DNA of 57,408 nt from Parvularculaceae bacterium (GCA_021776435.1 JAJFFW010000040.1:1-57408), one strand, 5' to 3'. Counted from the first letter of the stretch, positions 25,448 through 35,431 are shown. Notes: generated by a model from the sequence alone, not told the origin. Made by a program: numbers and translations.

Positions 25448-26317
25448 ATGATCAATTTCGTTACGCGTTTTGCGCCATCTCCCACTGGGTATCTGCATCT
25501 TGGTCATGCATTTTCAGCGCTCACTGCTTATCATGCTGCGCGAGCGGTAGGGGGACGTTTTCTGCTCCGTATTGAAGACATCGATGAAGGACGTTGTCGG
25601 CCCGAATTTGAAGATGCAATCTATGAAGACCTTGAGTGGTTAGGGCTTCAGTGGGAAACGCCCACAAGACTTCAATCCACTCATTTCAACGATTACGCGG
25701 CCGCCCTCGAACAGCTTCGGGAAAAGAACGTGGTCTATCGATGCTTCAAAACGCGTAAAGAAACCGCCGATGAAATTGCCCGCGCGCCTCATCTGCCCCC
25801 TGATGGACCGGAGGGCCCGCAATATTTTGGCGCGCCGTTGACCCCAATGGAGGAGCGCTCTCGCCTCACCCGTGGAGACGCCTATGCATGGCGATTATCG
25901 ATAGCCGCTGCACGAGATTTTTTGGGTCCTGCATTCGAACGGTTATCCTTCATCGAAGAAGGGTTAGGCCCCAATGGCGAAATTGGGTTCGTGAAAGCCA
26001 AGCCAGAGATCTTTGGTGACCCGGTCATTGCGCGAAAGGATTTAGGAACGAGTTATCATCTCGCCTCGGTATTTGATGACGCAGTACAGGGCATCACCCA
26101 TGTGATACGCGGCCAGGATCTGTTTTACGCCGCGCATCTGCACCGGTTATTGCAAACACTGCTAGATTTACCAGAACCGATCTATCGCCATCACCGGCTG
26201 ATGAAAGACAAAAACGGCAGGCGGTTTTCCAAACGCGACCAATCCATAACCCTGAGAGCGCAACGAGAAGCGGGTGTAAAACCGAGCGACATACGTCACT
26301 CATTCGATTTTCGGTAA
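25448..26317 (+). CDS. gluQ: Glutamyl-Q tRNA(Asp) synthetase
   Basis: GluQ-RS is a shortened glutamyl-tRNA synthetase that attaches Glu to queuosine in tRNA-Asp. The 289-aa protein has the catalytic core only, with no anticodon-binding domain: HIGH-type motif RFAPSPTGYLHLGHAFSAL, LRIEDIDEGRCRPEF, and the KMSKS-like RRFSKRDQSITL. The zinc-site cysteines normally present after the HIGH region are mostly missing here (VYRCFKTRKE keeps one), so it is probably a zinc-free variant. Its 3' end overlaps the convergent DUF2125 gene by 18 bases. Confidence 0.93.
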   Translation: MINFVTRFAPSPTGYLHLGHAFSALTAYHAARAVGGRFLLRIEDIDEGRCRPEFEDAIYEDLEWLGLQWETPTRLQSTHFNDYAAALEQLREKNVVYRCFKTRKETADEIARAPHLPPDGPEGPQYFGAPLTPMEERSRLTRGDAYAWRLSIAAARDFLGPAFERLSFIEEGLGPNGEIGFVKAKPEIFGDPVIARKDLGTSYHLASVFDDAVQGITHVIRGQDLFYAAHLHRLLQTLLDLPEPIYRHHRLMKDKNGRRFSKRDQSITLRAQREAGVKPSDIRHSFDFR

Positions 26318-27298
26318 ATCGGCAATTTTTATTTTTCCGATTTTCGCCATCCCATCATGGAATTTGATCGGAACCGCCAGCGTGCCGCCAGTCGCCAGCG
26401 CCATAAACCCAAGTCCGGTCGCCATTGCTTCGGACTCATATTTATTCAAAATACCAGCGCCCGCCAATATGGTCGCAACGCTGGCGGGATTTTCTATCTT
26501 CGCTTCAATCACACCGGCCGGATACCCGTTAACATCGAGACCGAGCGTTCCTGCAGCCGTAAGACGAGCGCCTTCCGCTTCCATCCCCAGATGATGAACA
26601 ACAAGCGCGCCGTTCGCTCTTGTCCAATTTTCTGCGGGGTCGCCCGCATCGGTGAACACAGCCGCCTTCTCCAGACCAAAAGTTGCGTCCAAAAGAGAAA
26701 CAAAACCAGAATGCCTCCCGTCCTCCAGTAAAATATCGACAGCATGCACGCTGCTTTCAATAAGCGCGGGGTCCTCAACATTCGGAGCAATATTCACCAA
26801 CAGTCTTGACACGGTAGCTTTAGAAGATTTCCCCTCAGCGCGCGCCGCGCCATTCGTAACCTCCAGCATGAACAACCACTCCCGCTCTGGGTCGCGGGTA
26901 ATGCTGGCGCGAATGTTTTCCGCTTGCGCAAACCACACTCCAGCATCGTAGTGATCAAACCGCTGCTCACCCAGGGGAGAAAAAATTAGGCGATTGAGGT
27001 CATAGGGAAGCGCATCAATAGCCAGGCGGTCAACTTGCCATCGCCAACGGTCGGGGTCGCCAATTTCAACACCGTCGATTTTCGCCCTTAAAAAAAACGG
27101 GAACCCCCCCGTCGATATTTTTTGATATGAAACATCAAGACCGTTTTCTCTCTGATCATCAGCCCACGAAACGACGGCTCGACGCATCTCCGTGGCGCCA
27201 TGTCGCCAGAGAAGCCCATAACCGGCAACGATCACGCCAGCAATCGCGAAAGGTAAATACAAGAGACGTCGCGAAGGGCGACGGTGAGAAGCAGCCAT
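26300..27298 (-). CDS. DUF2125 domain protein
   Basis: A 332-aa protein with an N-terminal membrane anchor (about 10-29, LLYLPFAIAGVIVAGYGLLW) after an Arg-rich start, and a large periplasmic domain. The segments GGFPFFLRAKIDGVEIGDP and LNRLIFSPLGEQRF match the alphaproteobacterial DUF2125 family, whose function is not known. It is the last gene of the ftsE-ftsX-ydcF-plsC run and lies 36 bases after plsC, suggesting an envelope role. Confidence 0.85.
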   Translation of the reverse strand: MAASHRRPSRRLLYLPFAIAGVIVAGYGLLWRHGATEMRRAVVSWADDQRENGLDVSYQKISTGGFPFFLRAKIDGVEIGDPDRWRWQVDRLAIDALPYDLNRLIFSPLGEQRFDHYDAGVWFAQAENIRASITRDPEREWLFMLEVTNGAARAEGKSSKATVSRLLVNIAPNVEDPALIESSVHAVDILLEDGRHSGFVSLLDATFGLEKAAVFTDAGDPAENWTRANGALVVHHLGMEAEGARLTAAGTLGLDVNGYPAGVIEAKIENPASVATILAGAGILNKYESEAMATGLGFMALATGGTLAVPIKFHDGMAKIGKIKIADLPKIE

Positions 27299-27334
27299 CT
27301 AGGGGCTCCTATTGCACGACGACTTCGAACCGCA

Positions 27335-28087
27335 TCAAGGGGCGCACATCAGTGCATCTTGCGGTGAAGGGTTTTCCACTGGGTGATCCGAAAGATCCGG
27401 ACGAGCGGATTCTATTTGTGCTTTGAGCAGCGGCATAAATTTCTTTCGGTGAAGACCCGAGGCAATCGGTGGTAATATTCGAATCGTAATCTCTCCAGGA
27501 ATTTTCAAAATTCCGGGATAGCGCCAATGTCGGCCAGAATCATGCGCCACTGGCACACATATGCAATCGGAGGCTTTATAAACTCCCGCTATGCCTGGTT
27601 GATAGTCAAGCCGCTCGCCGGGTGTGGAGCGCGTGCCTTCAGGAAACAAGATCACCTGGCAGCCATCGGCAATCTTCGCCGCCGCAGTTTTTGCCAGCAG
27701 CCGCATTGCTTTCGCACCTGCTGCACGATCAACAACAATGTTGCCAGAACTACCCACCCACCAGCCGTAAACGGGGACTCTGACCAATTCTTTCTTGAGC
27801 ACCATGGCAGGTTTTGGAAATAATGCGAAAAGGACAATGGTCTCCCACATCGACTGATGATTTGACGCAACAATCGCGCCGTCCTTGCAGATGTTTTCCG
27901 CACCTTCAACGCGATAACTCACACCGCAGATGAGCTTCAACGCCGCGAGCACTCTCCGACACCAAAATTTGTTTGCCGCCCGCACACAATCTTCTCCGAA
28001 AGCAAGGGCAGGAAAAACCAGAATCACAAAAAGAACGGTGAAAACAGCAAGGAAAAGGGTGAAAATGCTGGAGCGGATAAAAGTCAT
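27335..28087 (-). CDS. plsC: 1-acyl-glycerol-3-phosphate acyltransferase
   Basis: PlsC adds the second acyl chain in phospholipid synthesis, giving phosphatidic acid. The 250-aa protein has an N-terminal membrane segment (about 5-28), the catalytic motif NHQSMWE (His with Glu in place of the common Asp, a frequent alphaproteobacterial variant) and the substrate motif FPEGTRS. It follows ydcF by 12 bases. Confidence 0.93.
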   Translation of the reverse strand: MTFIRSSIFTLFLAVFTVLFVILVFPALAFGEDCVRAANKFWCRRVLAALKLICGVSYRVEGAENICKDGAIVASNHQSMWETIVLFALFPKPAMVLKKELVRVPVYGWWVGSSGNIVVDRAAGAKAMRLLAKTAAAKIADGCQVILFPEGTRSTPGERLDYQPGIAGVYKASDCICVPVAHDSGRHWRYPGILKIPGEITIRILPPIASGLHRKKFMPLLKAQIESARPDLSDHPVENPSPQDALMCAP

Positions 28088-28099
28088 GACGTCTGCATC

Positions 28100-28681
28100 T
28101 CAGTCTCTATTAGGCGCAACAAAAGTCTTTACGCAGACGGCAACGTATTTTGAATATTCCACTGCAAGTTTTCGCAAGGCAGAAATTGAAGTCGGTTGAC
28201 GGTTTGCGTTGAGCAGCCCAGAGGGGACGGGGTAGGCTGCAATCTCTATGTCCGCAAGGTTTGTTCTCGTTTCAAGCAATGCTCGGGGCATATGGTAGTC
28301 CGACGTCACGAGAATAAGCCGTGTAAATCCATGAGTATTCGCCCAATCGCGCACTTCCGCGGCATTGCCTTCGGTCGAACGCGCCTCAAGTCCGAGATCA
28401 ACACAACATTCAAAGAGATCCGTCTCACCCGTCCACATCGCTTGAATGCTCGAGCGCGTTATTTCCGGATTCACTCCTGAAATGAGCAAGCGTGATCCAG
28501 CGCCTTTGTTTAAGAGATCCATCCCCGCGGTTATCCGCGCTCCAGCGCCGGTAAAGACAACAACGCCGTCTGCTGGAACAGCAACACCACTTGAAGGCTG
28601 AGGCAGGACAAGGATAAAAACGACCAGACCCGACGCCCATAAGAGCCCTACTCCCGCAAGGACCATGATTACCAGTCGCAC
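28100..28681 (-). CDS. YdcF/DUF218 family membrane-anchored protein
   Basis: A 193-aa protein with one N-terminal membrane helix (about 3-27) and a DUF218 domain: VVVFTGAGARITAGMDLL, SRLLISGVNP, CVDLGLEARSTEGNAAEV and ILVTSDYHMPRALLE. Relatives (SanA, ElyC, YdcF) are linked to envelope integrity. Its place between ftsEX and plsC agrees with that. Molecular activity is not established. Confidence 0.9.
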   Translation of the reverse strand: MRLVIMVLAGVGLLWASGLVVFILVLPQPSSGVAVPADGVVVFTGAGARITAGMDLLNKGAGSRLLISGVNPEITRSSIQAMWTGETDLFECCVDLGLEARSTEGNAAEVRDWANTHGFTRLILVTSDYHMPRALLETRTNLADIEIAAYPVPSGLLNANRQPTSISALRKLAVEYSKYVAVCVKTFVAPNRD

Positions 28682-28754
28682 GCTAACTCCTCATTTACTT
28701 TCTTTTGGAGGATAACCGGTTTTCTAGCGGGCGCCTAGAATTCGTAAAGCGTCC

Positions 28755-29714
28755 TCAATACTGACGCCGAAGCGTCTTCAGTACGGTCATTCGAGCGGTT
28801 GCGGCGGTCACCAGACACGTGATGATGGGAACGACCAACAACCAAAAAACGACACCTCCGGTGAGGTTAACATTCGGAAGAAAAAAACTTTCGGTTGCGC
28901 CGGTGCGGGTGATGAGCAAGGCCGCCCCGAGGGCGATGAGCGCGGCAAATAACCCGGCCATTGACCCCCTCAGACCGAGAATAAAAAACCGCCTCTGGAC
29001 CTCATTAGCGATAAAATCATCCGTGGCGCCGACCAGATGCAACAGGGAAACGATCTCGTGATTGGCGGCAAGTCCCGCGCGCGCGGCAAAAACAGAAATT
29101 GCGCACGCAGCGCCCATAACCAATAGAAATACAGCAAATGCGAGGGCCTGGCCCGAACGCGCAGCCGCCGACAGTCTTGAATGCCATGCCCCGTGATCAT
29201 CGACTGTAGCCCCCGGCGCAGCGGCTGCCAGGCGCGTGCGCAATAGCCCAAGATCACGGCGCAGGGCTGGCGTCGCTTTCACCTCAATTATGGCCGGGAT
29301 ACTCAGGTAATCACTGATATTGCCGCGGCCAAGCCAGGGCTCGAGCAATCTAGCGGTCTCTTCTGACGTCATGGCATTTGCGGTTATTACCCCCTCAGTT
29401 GAATTTAGAATCCGCAATGCTTCCTGTGTGTCTTCCTCGATCGCCTGAGCAGATGAGCCTTTCACCTGAATGGTGAGAGCTGTTTTGAGTTCCGACGTCC
29501 ACTCGCCAGCGGCTAGAGAAATCAAGATAAATCCCGCGAGCGCGATGGCGGCAAGAAAGGAAATGGCCCCGATCACCGCGGTTAACGGCGCCCCACCGGC
29601 GCCAGCTTCCGGCATAAGTGGCTCTGACCTGAATTTTCGGAAAAACCCTCCTGAAGATGCGACTGATTTCTCAGATCCTGTTAAATTATCGGTTTTCATC
29701 ATTCTGTCGCTCAT
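28755..29714 (-). CDS. ftsX: Cell division protein FtsX
   Basis: Permease-like partner of FtsE that relays signals to septal cell-wall hydrolases. The 319-aa protein has four membrane helices: one at about 48-70, then a periplasmic domain (70-195, with VKATPALRRDLGLLR), then helices at about 195-217, 250-275 and 287-308. The segment HEIVSLLHLVGATDDFIANE is the typical FtsX coupling region. An ATGA junction couples it to ftsE. Confidence 0.93.
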   Translation of the reverse strand: MSDRMMKTDNLTGSEKSVASSGGFFRKFRSEPLMPEAGAGGAPLTAVIGAISFLAAIALAGFILISLAAGEWTSELKTALTIQVKGSSAQAIEEDTQEALRILNSTEGVITANAMTSEETARLLEPWLGRGNISDYLSIPAIIEVKATPALRRDLGLLRTRLAAAAPGATVDDHGAWHSRLSAAARSGQALAFAVFLLVMGAACAISVFAARAGLAANHEIVSLLHLVGATDDFIANEVQRRFFILGLRGSMAGLFAALIALGAALLITRTGATESFFLPNVNLTGGVVFWLLVVPIITCLVTAATARMTVLKTLRRQY

Positions 29715-30388
29715 ACGCCCGCCCCGGCCGGTTCTTCACACAGTCGGCCAGCCGTTAATTTCAAGATCGGTTTTCCGAGCGTTTTAACGAGATTATGATC
29801 GTGCGTTGCAACAATCACGGCGGCGCCAAGCTTGTTGAGCTCAATAAAGAGCTTCATGATCCTTTCGCCCATGGCGGGGTCAACATTTCCGGTGGGTTCG
29901 TCTGCGAGAATCAGGTCTGGTTTCGAGACAAGAGCGCGCGCCAAGGCAACGCGTTGCTTTTCACCGCCGGAGAGGGTGGGTGGTTTTGCCTCCAGCCGGT
30001 GACCCAGTCCAACCCAATTTAAGAGTTCTCTTACGTCTTCGCGATATTTGTTTTGGTTAACGCCCGCCACTTTCATGGGTAAAGCCACATTTTCGAACGC
30101 GGTGAGATGATCAAGAAGCCGAAACTCCTGAAAAACAACGCCAATTCTGCGGCGCAGCGCGGGAAGCGCGTCTCGTGGAGCCGTCGTGACGTCACCCCCG
30201 AACAAGGTCATTCGCCCCTCGGTGGGCCGTTGGGCAAGATAGATGAGCTTCAAAAGGGTCGTTTTTCCCGCGCCGGACGGACCTGTAAGAAACCGGAATT
30301 CACCCTCTCTCAACGAAAAATTGACATCATTCAGGGTTTCCGGCTCATCCTCATAGGCGAATGCAACATTTTCAAATCCAACGATCAA
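29711..30388 (-). CDS. ftsE: Cell division ATP-binding protein FtsE
   Basis: ABC ATPase partner of FtsX, 225 aa. Walker [12 protein letters not shown]-loop VVFQEFRLL, signature [15 protein letters not shown], Walker [10 protein letters not shown] and the switch His in VATHDH are all present. No ATG is at the family start; I propose TTG 30388 ([10 protein letters not shown]), which has AAGGGA about 8 bases upstream and gives a normal length. An ATG at 30460 would add 24 unlike residues. Confidence 0.93.
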   Translation of the reverse strand: MIVGFENVAFAYEDEPETLNDVNFSLREGEFRFLTGPSGAGKTTLLKLIYLAQRPTEGRMTLFGGDVTTAPRDALPALRRRIGVVFQEFRLLDHLTAFENVALPMKVAGVNQNKYREDVRELLNWVGLGHRLEAKPPTLSGGEKQRVALARALVSKPDLILADEPTGNVDPAMGERIMKLFIELNKLGAAVIVATHDHNLVKTLGKPILKLTAGRLCEEPAGAGV

Positions 30389-30480
30389 AATCTCAATCCC
30401 TTTACAATTCACCTGAGTCGACCGGTTGCCATTATGAGCCAACAGGCGCTCACACACCAAAAGCGTGATTCTGTGGCCCT

Positions 30481-31935
30481 ATGATAATCACCTGTCCACA
30501 TTGCGCCACGCGCTATGATGTCGATGACGAACGCTTTTCACCGGGCGGACGTTCTGTTCGCTGCGCCGAATGCAGCGACAGTTGGTTTGTACCGCCCCCC
30601 CTTCCAGTAGAAGACCTCTTGATGCCGCGCCGCACGGAAAGTGAAGGCGAGCCCGAAAGACCCATCCGAGATCGAGAGCGGCCCTATGCCCCCCCTGATG
30701 AAGAGGAGGAAGCCGCTCTCTTCAGTGACCATAAGCCAGAAGCTAGGGCTAAACGCACGTCAAATATACATCGTAATGAGAGTGCGCCGCAGCACACTCA
30801 GCGAGCATCACACACTGAAGCGCCGCGCCGCCGTCCGGTATATGATAGAGATCTAGAAAATGACGTTCGGAGCCCCCCCTCTGAGCGGCGCAGCCACGCC
30901 CAGCAAGACGTCGGCCGAACGCGCGGAAGCAAAGATCGCACGCGCCCCAGTGGTCGTCCTGATAGAAGCGGAAACGAAAAAACGTTCAACGAAAATATTG
31001 ATCGCAACCGCCCGCAAACATACGCCAATAAATCCCCTCCACTCCCCGAAGACGACACACATTTGTTCGCCTCCCATGACCGCCCTCAAGACATGCAGGC
31101 AGATATTCGGGAAAGGCGTGAAGAGCTTCGTTTTTCCGATAATCTTGATGTTGAAATAGAAGATAGCGCGCGAAACGAAGCCGAACGGCAAGAAAGAGTC
31201 GTCGATGCGGATTGGGAAGATGTCGAAGACCAGAGGTCTGATACCCAACAAGAACGCACTCGGCATCATGGCGACGCAAAGACTATTCGAACCAAGCGGC
31301 GACGCGAGACGGCGCTCGTTCGGCCAGAAAGCACCGACAATTTCGATGCAAACTACTTCGATGATGAATTCTTTGCTGACTTACGGGTCCAGCCAAAGGC
31401 GTTAGCAAAAGCATTGAAAAAAGCCCGGAGGCGCGCCGAATCACGTGAGAAAAACCGGCTCACGCCCTTACGCCTCCTCGGCTGGTCGTTATGGATAGGC
31501 GCTGTCACAGCGACACTTTTCGCGGTCATTACCTACCGCAACGAAATTGTTCGAATTTGGCCAAGCAGCGCCGGCGCATATGCCGTTATTGGAATTGAGG
31601 CTAATCCATATGGTCTGACGATCGAAAGCGTTCACCACCGGCTCGCCATCTCCACAGCCGGGCCAACGATCGAAATTACCGGCAGCTTGCGTAACGAAAA
31701 AGACACCCCAACGAAGGCTCCGCTCCTGCAGGCGGAAGCGTTAGGACCTCGGGGCGAGTTATTATCGAGGTGGACATTCGAAGCGAACGCCGAAGACGTC
31801 TTGGCAGGCGGCTCCATTGATTTTATAACGCGCGCCCCGGCGCCCGAAGGAATCGCCGAAGTCGCGCTGTCCTTTGCACCTGAAAAAGGCGGCGTTGTTT
31901 CGGTCGATAATTTCCTGACGAGGCGAGACAAGTAA
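30481..31935 (+). CDS. MJ0042-type zinc-ribbon protein with DUF3426-like C-terminus
   Basis: A 484-aa protein. Residues 1-36 are a zinc ribbon: CPHCATRYDVDDE and VRCAECSDSWFV. Residues about 45-300 are a long, highly charged, low-complexity segment rich in Arg, Glu and Asp, probably disordered. One membrane helix follows at about 340-360 (LLGWSLWIGAVTATLFAV) and then a small extracytoplasmic domain (GSLRNEKDTPTKAPLL), the DUF3426 pattern. Alphaproteobacterial members are shorter than this one in the linker. Function is unknown. It diverges from ftsE and precedes hpt by 19 bases. Confidence 0.85.
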   Translation: MIITCPHCATRYDVDDERFSPGGRSVRCAECSDSWFVPPPLPVEDLLMPRRTESEGEPERPIRDRERPYAPPDEEEEAALFSDHKPEARAKRTSNIHRNESAPQHTQRASHTEAPRRRPVYDRDLENDVRSPPSERRSHAQQDVGRTRGSKDRTRPSGRPDRSGNEKTFNENIDRNRPQTYANKSPPLPEDDTHLFASHDRPQDMQADIRERREELRFSDNLDVEIEDSARNEAERQERVVDADWEDVEDQRSDTQQERTRHHGDAKTIRTKRRRETALVRPESTDNFDANYFDDEFFADLRVQPKALAKALKKARRRAESREKNRLTPLRLLGWSLWIGAVTATLFAVITYRNEIVRIWPSSAGAYAVIGIEANPYGLTIESVHHRLAISTAGPTIEITGSLRNEKDTPTKAPLLQAEALGPRGELLSRWTFEANAEDVLAGGSIDFITRAPAPEGIAEVALSFAPEKGGVVSVDNFLTRRDK

Positions 31936-31954
31936 CCTCTGAAGGCCCAAAAGC

Positions 31955-32467
31955 ATGCGCACTCTCTATTCCGAAGCGGAAATAAAAGCCCGCATAGACG
32001 CTATCGCTAACGAGATAATCCACGATCTTCCCAGCAATTTTTTACTCGCGCCCGTACTCACCGGCGCATTTATCTTTGCCGCCGACCTTATTAGAGCGTT
32101 ATCAGAGCGCGGGGCGGATCCTCTCGTCGATTTTGTGCAATTATCAAGCTATGGCGGAGCGCGTGCATCGTCCGGCGTCGTGAGGTTGTTGAAGGATTTC
32201 TCCGTCGACCTCACTGGCCGATCCGTTCTTTTGGTAGATGATGTCCTCGATACTGGACGAAGCCTGCACTTCGCAAAACGCATGGTCGAAGAACGGGGTG
32301 CGGCAGAGGCGAAAATATGTGTTCTGGTTCGCAAAGACACCGGACACAGCGAAGACATCGAGGCTGATTATGTCGGCTTTGAAGCCGGAGCGGACGATTT
32401 TCTCGTCGGCTATGGCATGGACGACGATGGCGGCAAGCGCGGACTCGGATTCATCGGCGCTGTTTAA
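31955..32467 (+). CDS. hpt: Hypoxanthine phosphoribosyltransferase
   Basis: Purine salvage enzyme that joins hypoxanthine or guanine to PRPP. The 170-aa protein has the PRPP motif VLLVDDVLDTGRSL, the flexible-loop region FVQLSSYGGARASSG and the C-terminal base-binding segment DYVGFEAGADDFLVGYGMD. Length is normal. It probably shares a transcript with the zinc-ribbon gene and is convergent with the TIGR02302 gene (12-base gap). Confidence 0.95.
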   Translation: MRTLYSEAEIKARIDAIANEIIHDLPSNFLLAPVLTGAFIFAADLIRALSERGADPLVDFVQLSSYGGARASSGVVRLLKDFSVDLTGRSVLLVDDVLDTGRSLHFAKRMVEERGAAEAKICVLVRKDTGHSEDIEADYVGFEAGADDFLVGYGMDDDGGKRGLGFIGAV

Positions 32468-32479
32468 CACAAAGCCGAC

Positions 32480-34939
32480 TCAAAACCGGTCGAGCAATCG
32501 TTCAAGGTAATCGATTTCTTCCTTGGAGCGACCGGATTCACCCAATCGACGGCGCAGTTCCTCCATGACATCGCGGGCGCGTCCTGCAGCCCCGTCAATC
32601 GGAACATCGGCGCCGTCTCCATAAGCCCCGCCCGCCCCCTCAGGTCCGACAGGTCGGCCGAGCGGATCTCGTCTAGACCCAGCTTCACCCTCTCTTTCTC
32701 CCGCGCCGGCCTCGCCTGCTTGGCGCATCGCTTCCCGCGCGAGATCCCCAGCTCCGGCGCGGAGATTCTCAACCGCCCGCTCCATTGCACTCGCCGCAGC
32801 GCCAAAATCATCCGCATCCAGCGCATCCTCCGCAGTACGCATCTCATCTAATGCATCACGGAGCTCACGAGTCGCTTCACCGCTAGGATCAAATCCCTGC
32901 CCATCACCCCCGAGTTCATCAAGAAGGGACTCAAGATCACCTGCGATGCCTCCCTCTTCAGTACTGAGATCATCACCGGTTGCGCCCAACGTCTGCCCGC
33001 GCTCAAAGGATCGGTTCGCGAGATCACGTTGCCTGCCAATAAGATCTCCCGCATCACCGGCGGCGCCGCCATTACCCGCAGAACCACTCGCTCCCTGACC
33101 GGCCCCCGCACCGCTGCCGCCCTGCGCCAAACGCAGATTATTCAACAGATTTTCAAGATCGCCCAAGAGCTGGCGCGCGGCGTTGTTAGCACCCGATTGG
33201 GAAAGGTTGCGGATGGAATCAAGCATCTGATCGATGTCACTTTGGCCTATCTGTTCCGCCTGACCCTGTTGCTGCGCCATTGCTTGCCCGGATTGTGCAA
33301 GCGCATGGACGTAATTCTGGATGGCGGCGCGTAAATCCTCAACGAGCCGTGCGATCTCCTCATCATCGGCGTCGTTTTCAAGCGCTTGACGAAGCGCCTC
33401 TTCCGCTGCCTCCATACGGCGACGCGCAAGCTCTAAAGCTTCGTCTTCCAGTTGAAGCGCCAATGGCCAAAAATTTTCAACCGCGTCATCAAACCCCTCA
33501 CCGTCTTGGCGCATAACGCGCCAGAATGCCGTCCGTAACAGGAGATATTCGGTCGCATCTTCTGAAAAACTCTCCGGCGCAAGTGTAAGAGCGTCAAATG
33601 ACCGCCCAACACGTTGCCAAGATGGAGCCGCCACCGCCAAAGTTCTGCGTTGTTCAACAACAGCTCTCGCAAGAGGGTTATAGAATGCACGTTGCGGCAG
33701 CTTGAAGGCGATCTCTTCGGTCTCACCAGTTTGCCCGGCTCCATCCTTACCAACTATTTTTACATACACCGCTAACCCTGCCCAGGGATCGGCTTGAAGG
33801 TCGATATCGAACCGGCGCGCTCCAGTAGGACCTGCAGCCCCGTTCAAAACCAGCGTGCGCACCTCTTTGAGAGAAGAGTCCTGCAGTCGCGGAGCATCAA
33901 GGGCAAGGGTCTGTTCGGGATCCAGACGAAATTGAACGGACAATTCATTCAGTCCGTAATCATCCGTAACCGCCACAGAAAAGGCAACAAGCGCATCGTC
34001 CGTTGAAGAAGGCAGGTCGATAAACGCGACCGTCGGCGAGGTATCGCGTATAATTCCAATTGGCCAACGGCCTTCCCGGCCACCATGCCGCAACCTGACG
34101 ACGCCGCTCTGGGAAACCATCATGGTTGAGCGCGTGACGTTTCCGGAGCTGTTCACGTCAGCCGGAACCTCGTCTTTGTCCGTCAGCAGGCTTAATCTTG
34201 TCTGACCTCTGCCATTCACTTGTGCGACAACTGTGGAACCTTCAGGGGTATTTTTTTGTTTGCTCACGCCTGCCAGTTCTTCACCTGCGCGCAATAAATA
34301 GATCGGCGCCATGCCGGTATAAGATGGCGGCTCAATCCACAAATCGACGATACTCATCGAACCGCTTCCAACACTGCCAGGTTCAAGTGTTTTAGAAAGT
34401 CGGGTTCTCCAATCGTCACCCGCAGCCACAAGGGCAACGATCAACACCCACACCGCGGTATAACGGAACCCGTACGGGTCGCGCGCATCAGCAGTGGTCC
34501 GAGGTGGTTTTAACCGCGCCGACGACGCCCGTCGCTGCATATCCTCAATATGCGCCCGCCAGAGCGCTGAGTCCGCTTGTCGACTATCGAATGGCTCATC
34601 TTCGAGCGCTTGAAGTGGAGCATGCGCCACACAGCCATCCGCCTCCAGGCGGGCAAGCCCATCACGGCGGCAGGGCCATCGGATTTCATGGCGATACCGC
34701 CAAAGCGCTGCGAGGCTCATGGCAATCGTCAAAGACAAAGCAATCCAATGGATTGCCGCCGGTAATTTCGCCCAAATGTCAAAAAGGCTTGCAATTATGA
34801 GGAGAAAGCCTGGTGCTAACGTGGGCAAGATCGCTGGCCATGCTCTCTCCCAAAATAGGACAACACGAGCCAGCAAAACTGAAAATTCACCGGGAAGGCG
34901 TTTCAGTTCGGGTCGACTTGTATGCAACTCTTTCGTCAT
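32480..34939 (-). CDS. TIGR02302 family membrane protein
   Basis: An 819-aa protein of the alphaproteobacterial TIGR02302/DUF4175 family. Two or three membrane helices lie near the N-terminus (about 25-60, 68-88 and 160-175), followed by a large extracytoplasmic region with WIEPPSYTGMAP and then a long helical segment. The C-terminal third is rich in Gly, Ala, Gln and acidic residues (about 540-790). Function unknown; members are thought to act at the envelope. It ends in LGESGRSKEEIDYLERLLDRF-like helix. Confidence 0.88.
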   Translation of the reverse strand: MTKELHTSRPELKRLPGEFSVLLARVVLFWERAWPAILPTLAPGFLLIIASLFDIWAKLPAAIHWIALSLTIAMSLAALWRYRHEIRWPCRRDGLARLEADGCVAHAPLQALEDEPFDSRQADSALWRAHIEDMQRRASSARLKPPRTTADARDPYGFRYTAVWVLIVALVAAGDDWRTRLSKTLEPGSVGSGSMSIVDLWIEPPSYTGMAPIYLLRAGEELAGVSKQKNTPEGSTVVAQVNGRGQTRLSLLTDKDEVPADVNSSGNVTRSTMMVSQSGVVRLRHGGREGRWPIGIIRDTSPTVAFIDLPSSTDDALVAFSVAVTDDYGLNELSVQFRLDPEQTLALDAPRLQDSSLKEVRTLVLNGAAGPTGARRFDIDLQADPWAGLAVYVKIVGKDGAGQTGETEEIAFKLPQRAFYNPLARAVVEQRRTLAVAAPSWQRVGRSFDALTLAPESFSEDATEYLLLRTAFWRVMRQDGEGFDDAVENFWPLALQLEDEALELARRRMEAAEEALRQALENDADDEEIARLVEDLRAAIQNYVHALAQSGQAMAQQQGQAEQIGQSDIDQMLDSIRNLSQSGANNAARQLLGDLENLLNNLRLAQGGSGAGAGQGASGSAGNGGAAGDAGDLIGRQRDLANRSFERGQTLGATGDDLSTEEGGIAGDLESLLDELGGDGQGFDPSGEATRELRDALDEMRTAEDALDADDFGAAASAMERAVENLRAGAGDLAREAMRQAGEAGAGEREGEAGSRRDPLGRPVGPEGAGGAYGDGADVPIDGAAGRARDVMEELRRRLGESGRSKEEIDYLERLLDRF

Positions 34940-35056
34940 ACTTCTTGCAGCTTACCCTGCCACTGGCTGTCCGTCGATACGCGTGGGCGGCGTCTTATCT
35001 GGCCTGGACCCCATTTTGTCGAATATCTAAGCGGTCGAGTCTAATGGAGAGTTGTT

Positions 35057-35431
35057 TTGTTCCTGTCTATCACATCTTCTAAACGCCGAAAAAAGCTCGC
35101 AGAGGACGCTTCACGTTCACGGTCGTCGAGCATTGGGATGAACGTCGCGATTATACTGGTCGTAGTTTATAACCTTATTGGTCTCGCTGATATTGTATCC
35201 ACGTCGCTTGCCATTAATTCTGGCGCCGGCGGAGAAGCCAACCCCATTATCGCAGCGGCAATGGAGACTTTCGGTTACGGATGGATCTTCGCTAAACTTT
35301 CCGTTCAGGCCCTGATCAGCTTCATGGTTTTGTGGTACCCACATTGGATTGTGAGTGGTTTTTTCGCCGCCGCGATTATTGGCAACACCTTCATCATATT
35401 TGGTAATTTTCAGATAGCAGGCGTGTTTTAA
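35057..35431 (+). CDS. DUF5658-like small membrane protein
   Basis: A 124-aa membrane protein with helices at about 27-52, 75-96 and 98-120. The pattern of a helix, ADIVSTSLAI, then GGEANPIIAAAME resembles DUF5658 proteins; function unknown. The start is proposed as TTG 35057 with GGAGAG 6 bases upstream; the first ATG is 35138. It is divergent from the TIGR02302 gene and convergent with lysA. Confidence 0.6.
   Translation: MFLSITSSKRRKKLAEDASRSRSSSIGMNVAIILVVVYNLIGLADIVSTSLAINSGAGGEANPIIAAAMETFGYGWIFAKLSVQALISFMVLWYPHWIVSGFFAAAIIGNTFIIFGNFQIAGVF

Noticed and set aside
24930-25451. 173-aa open frame overlapping tldD and gluQ
   Set aside because: It runs across the end of tldD in another frame, has no recognisable sequence and overlaps the gluQ start.
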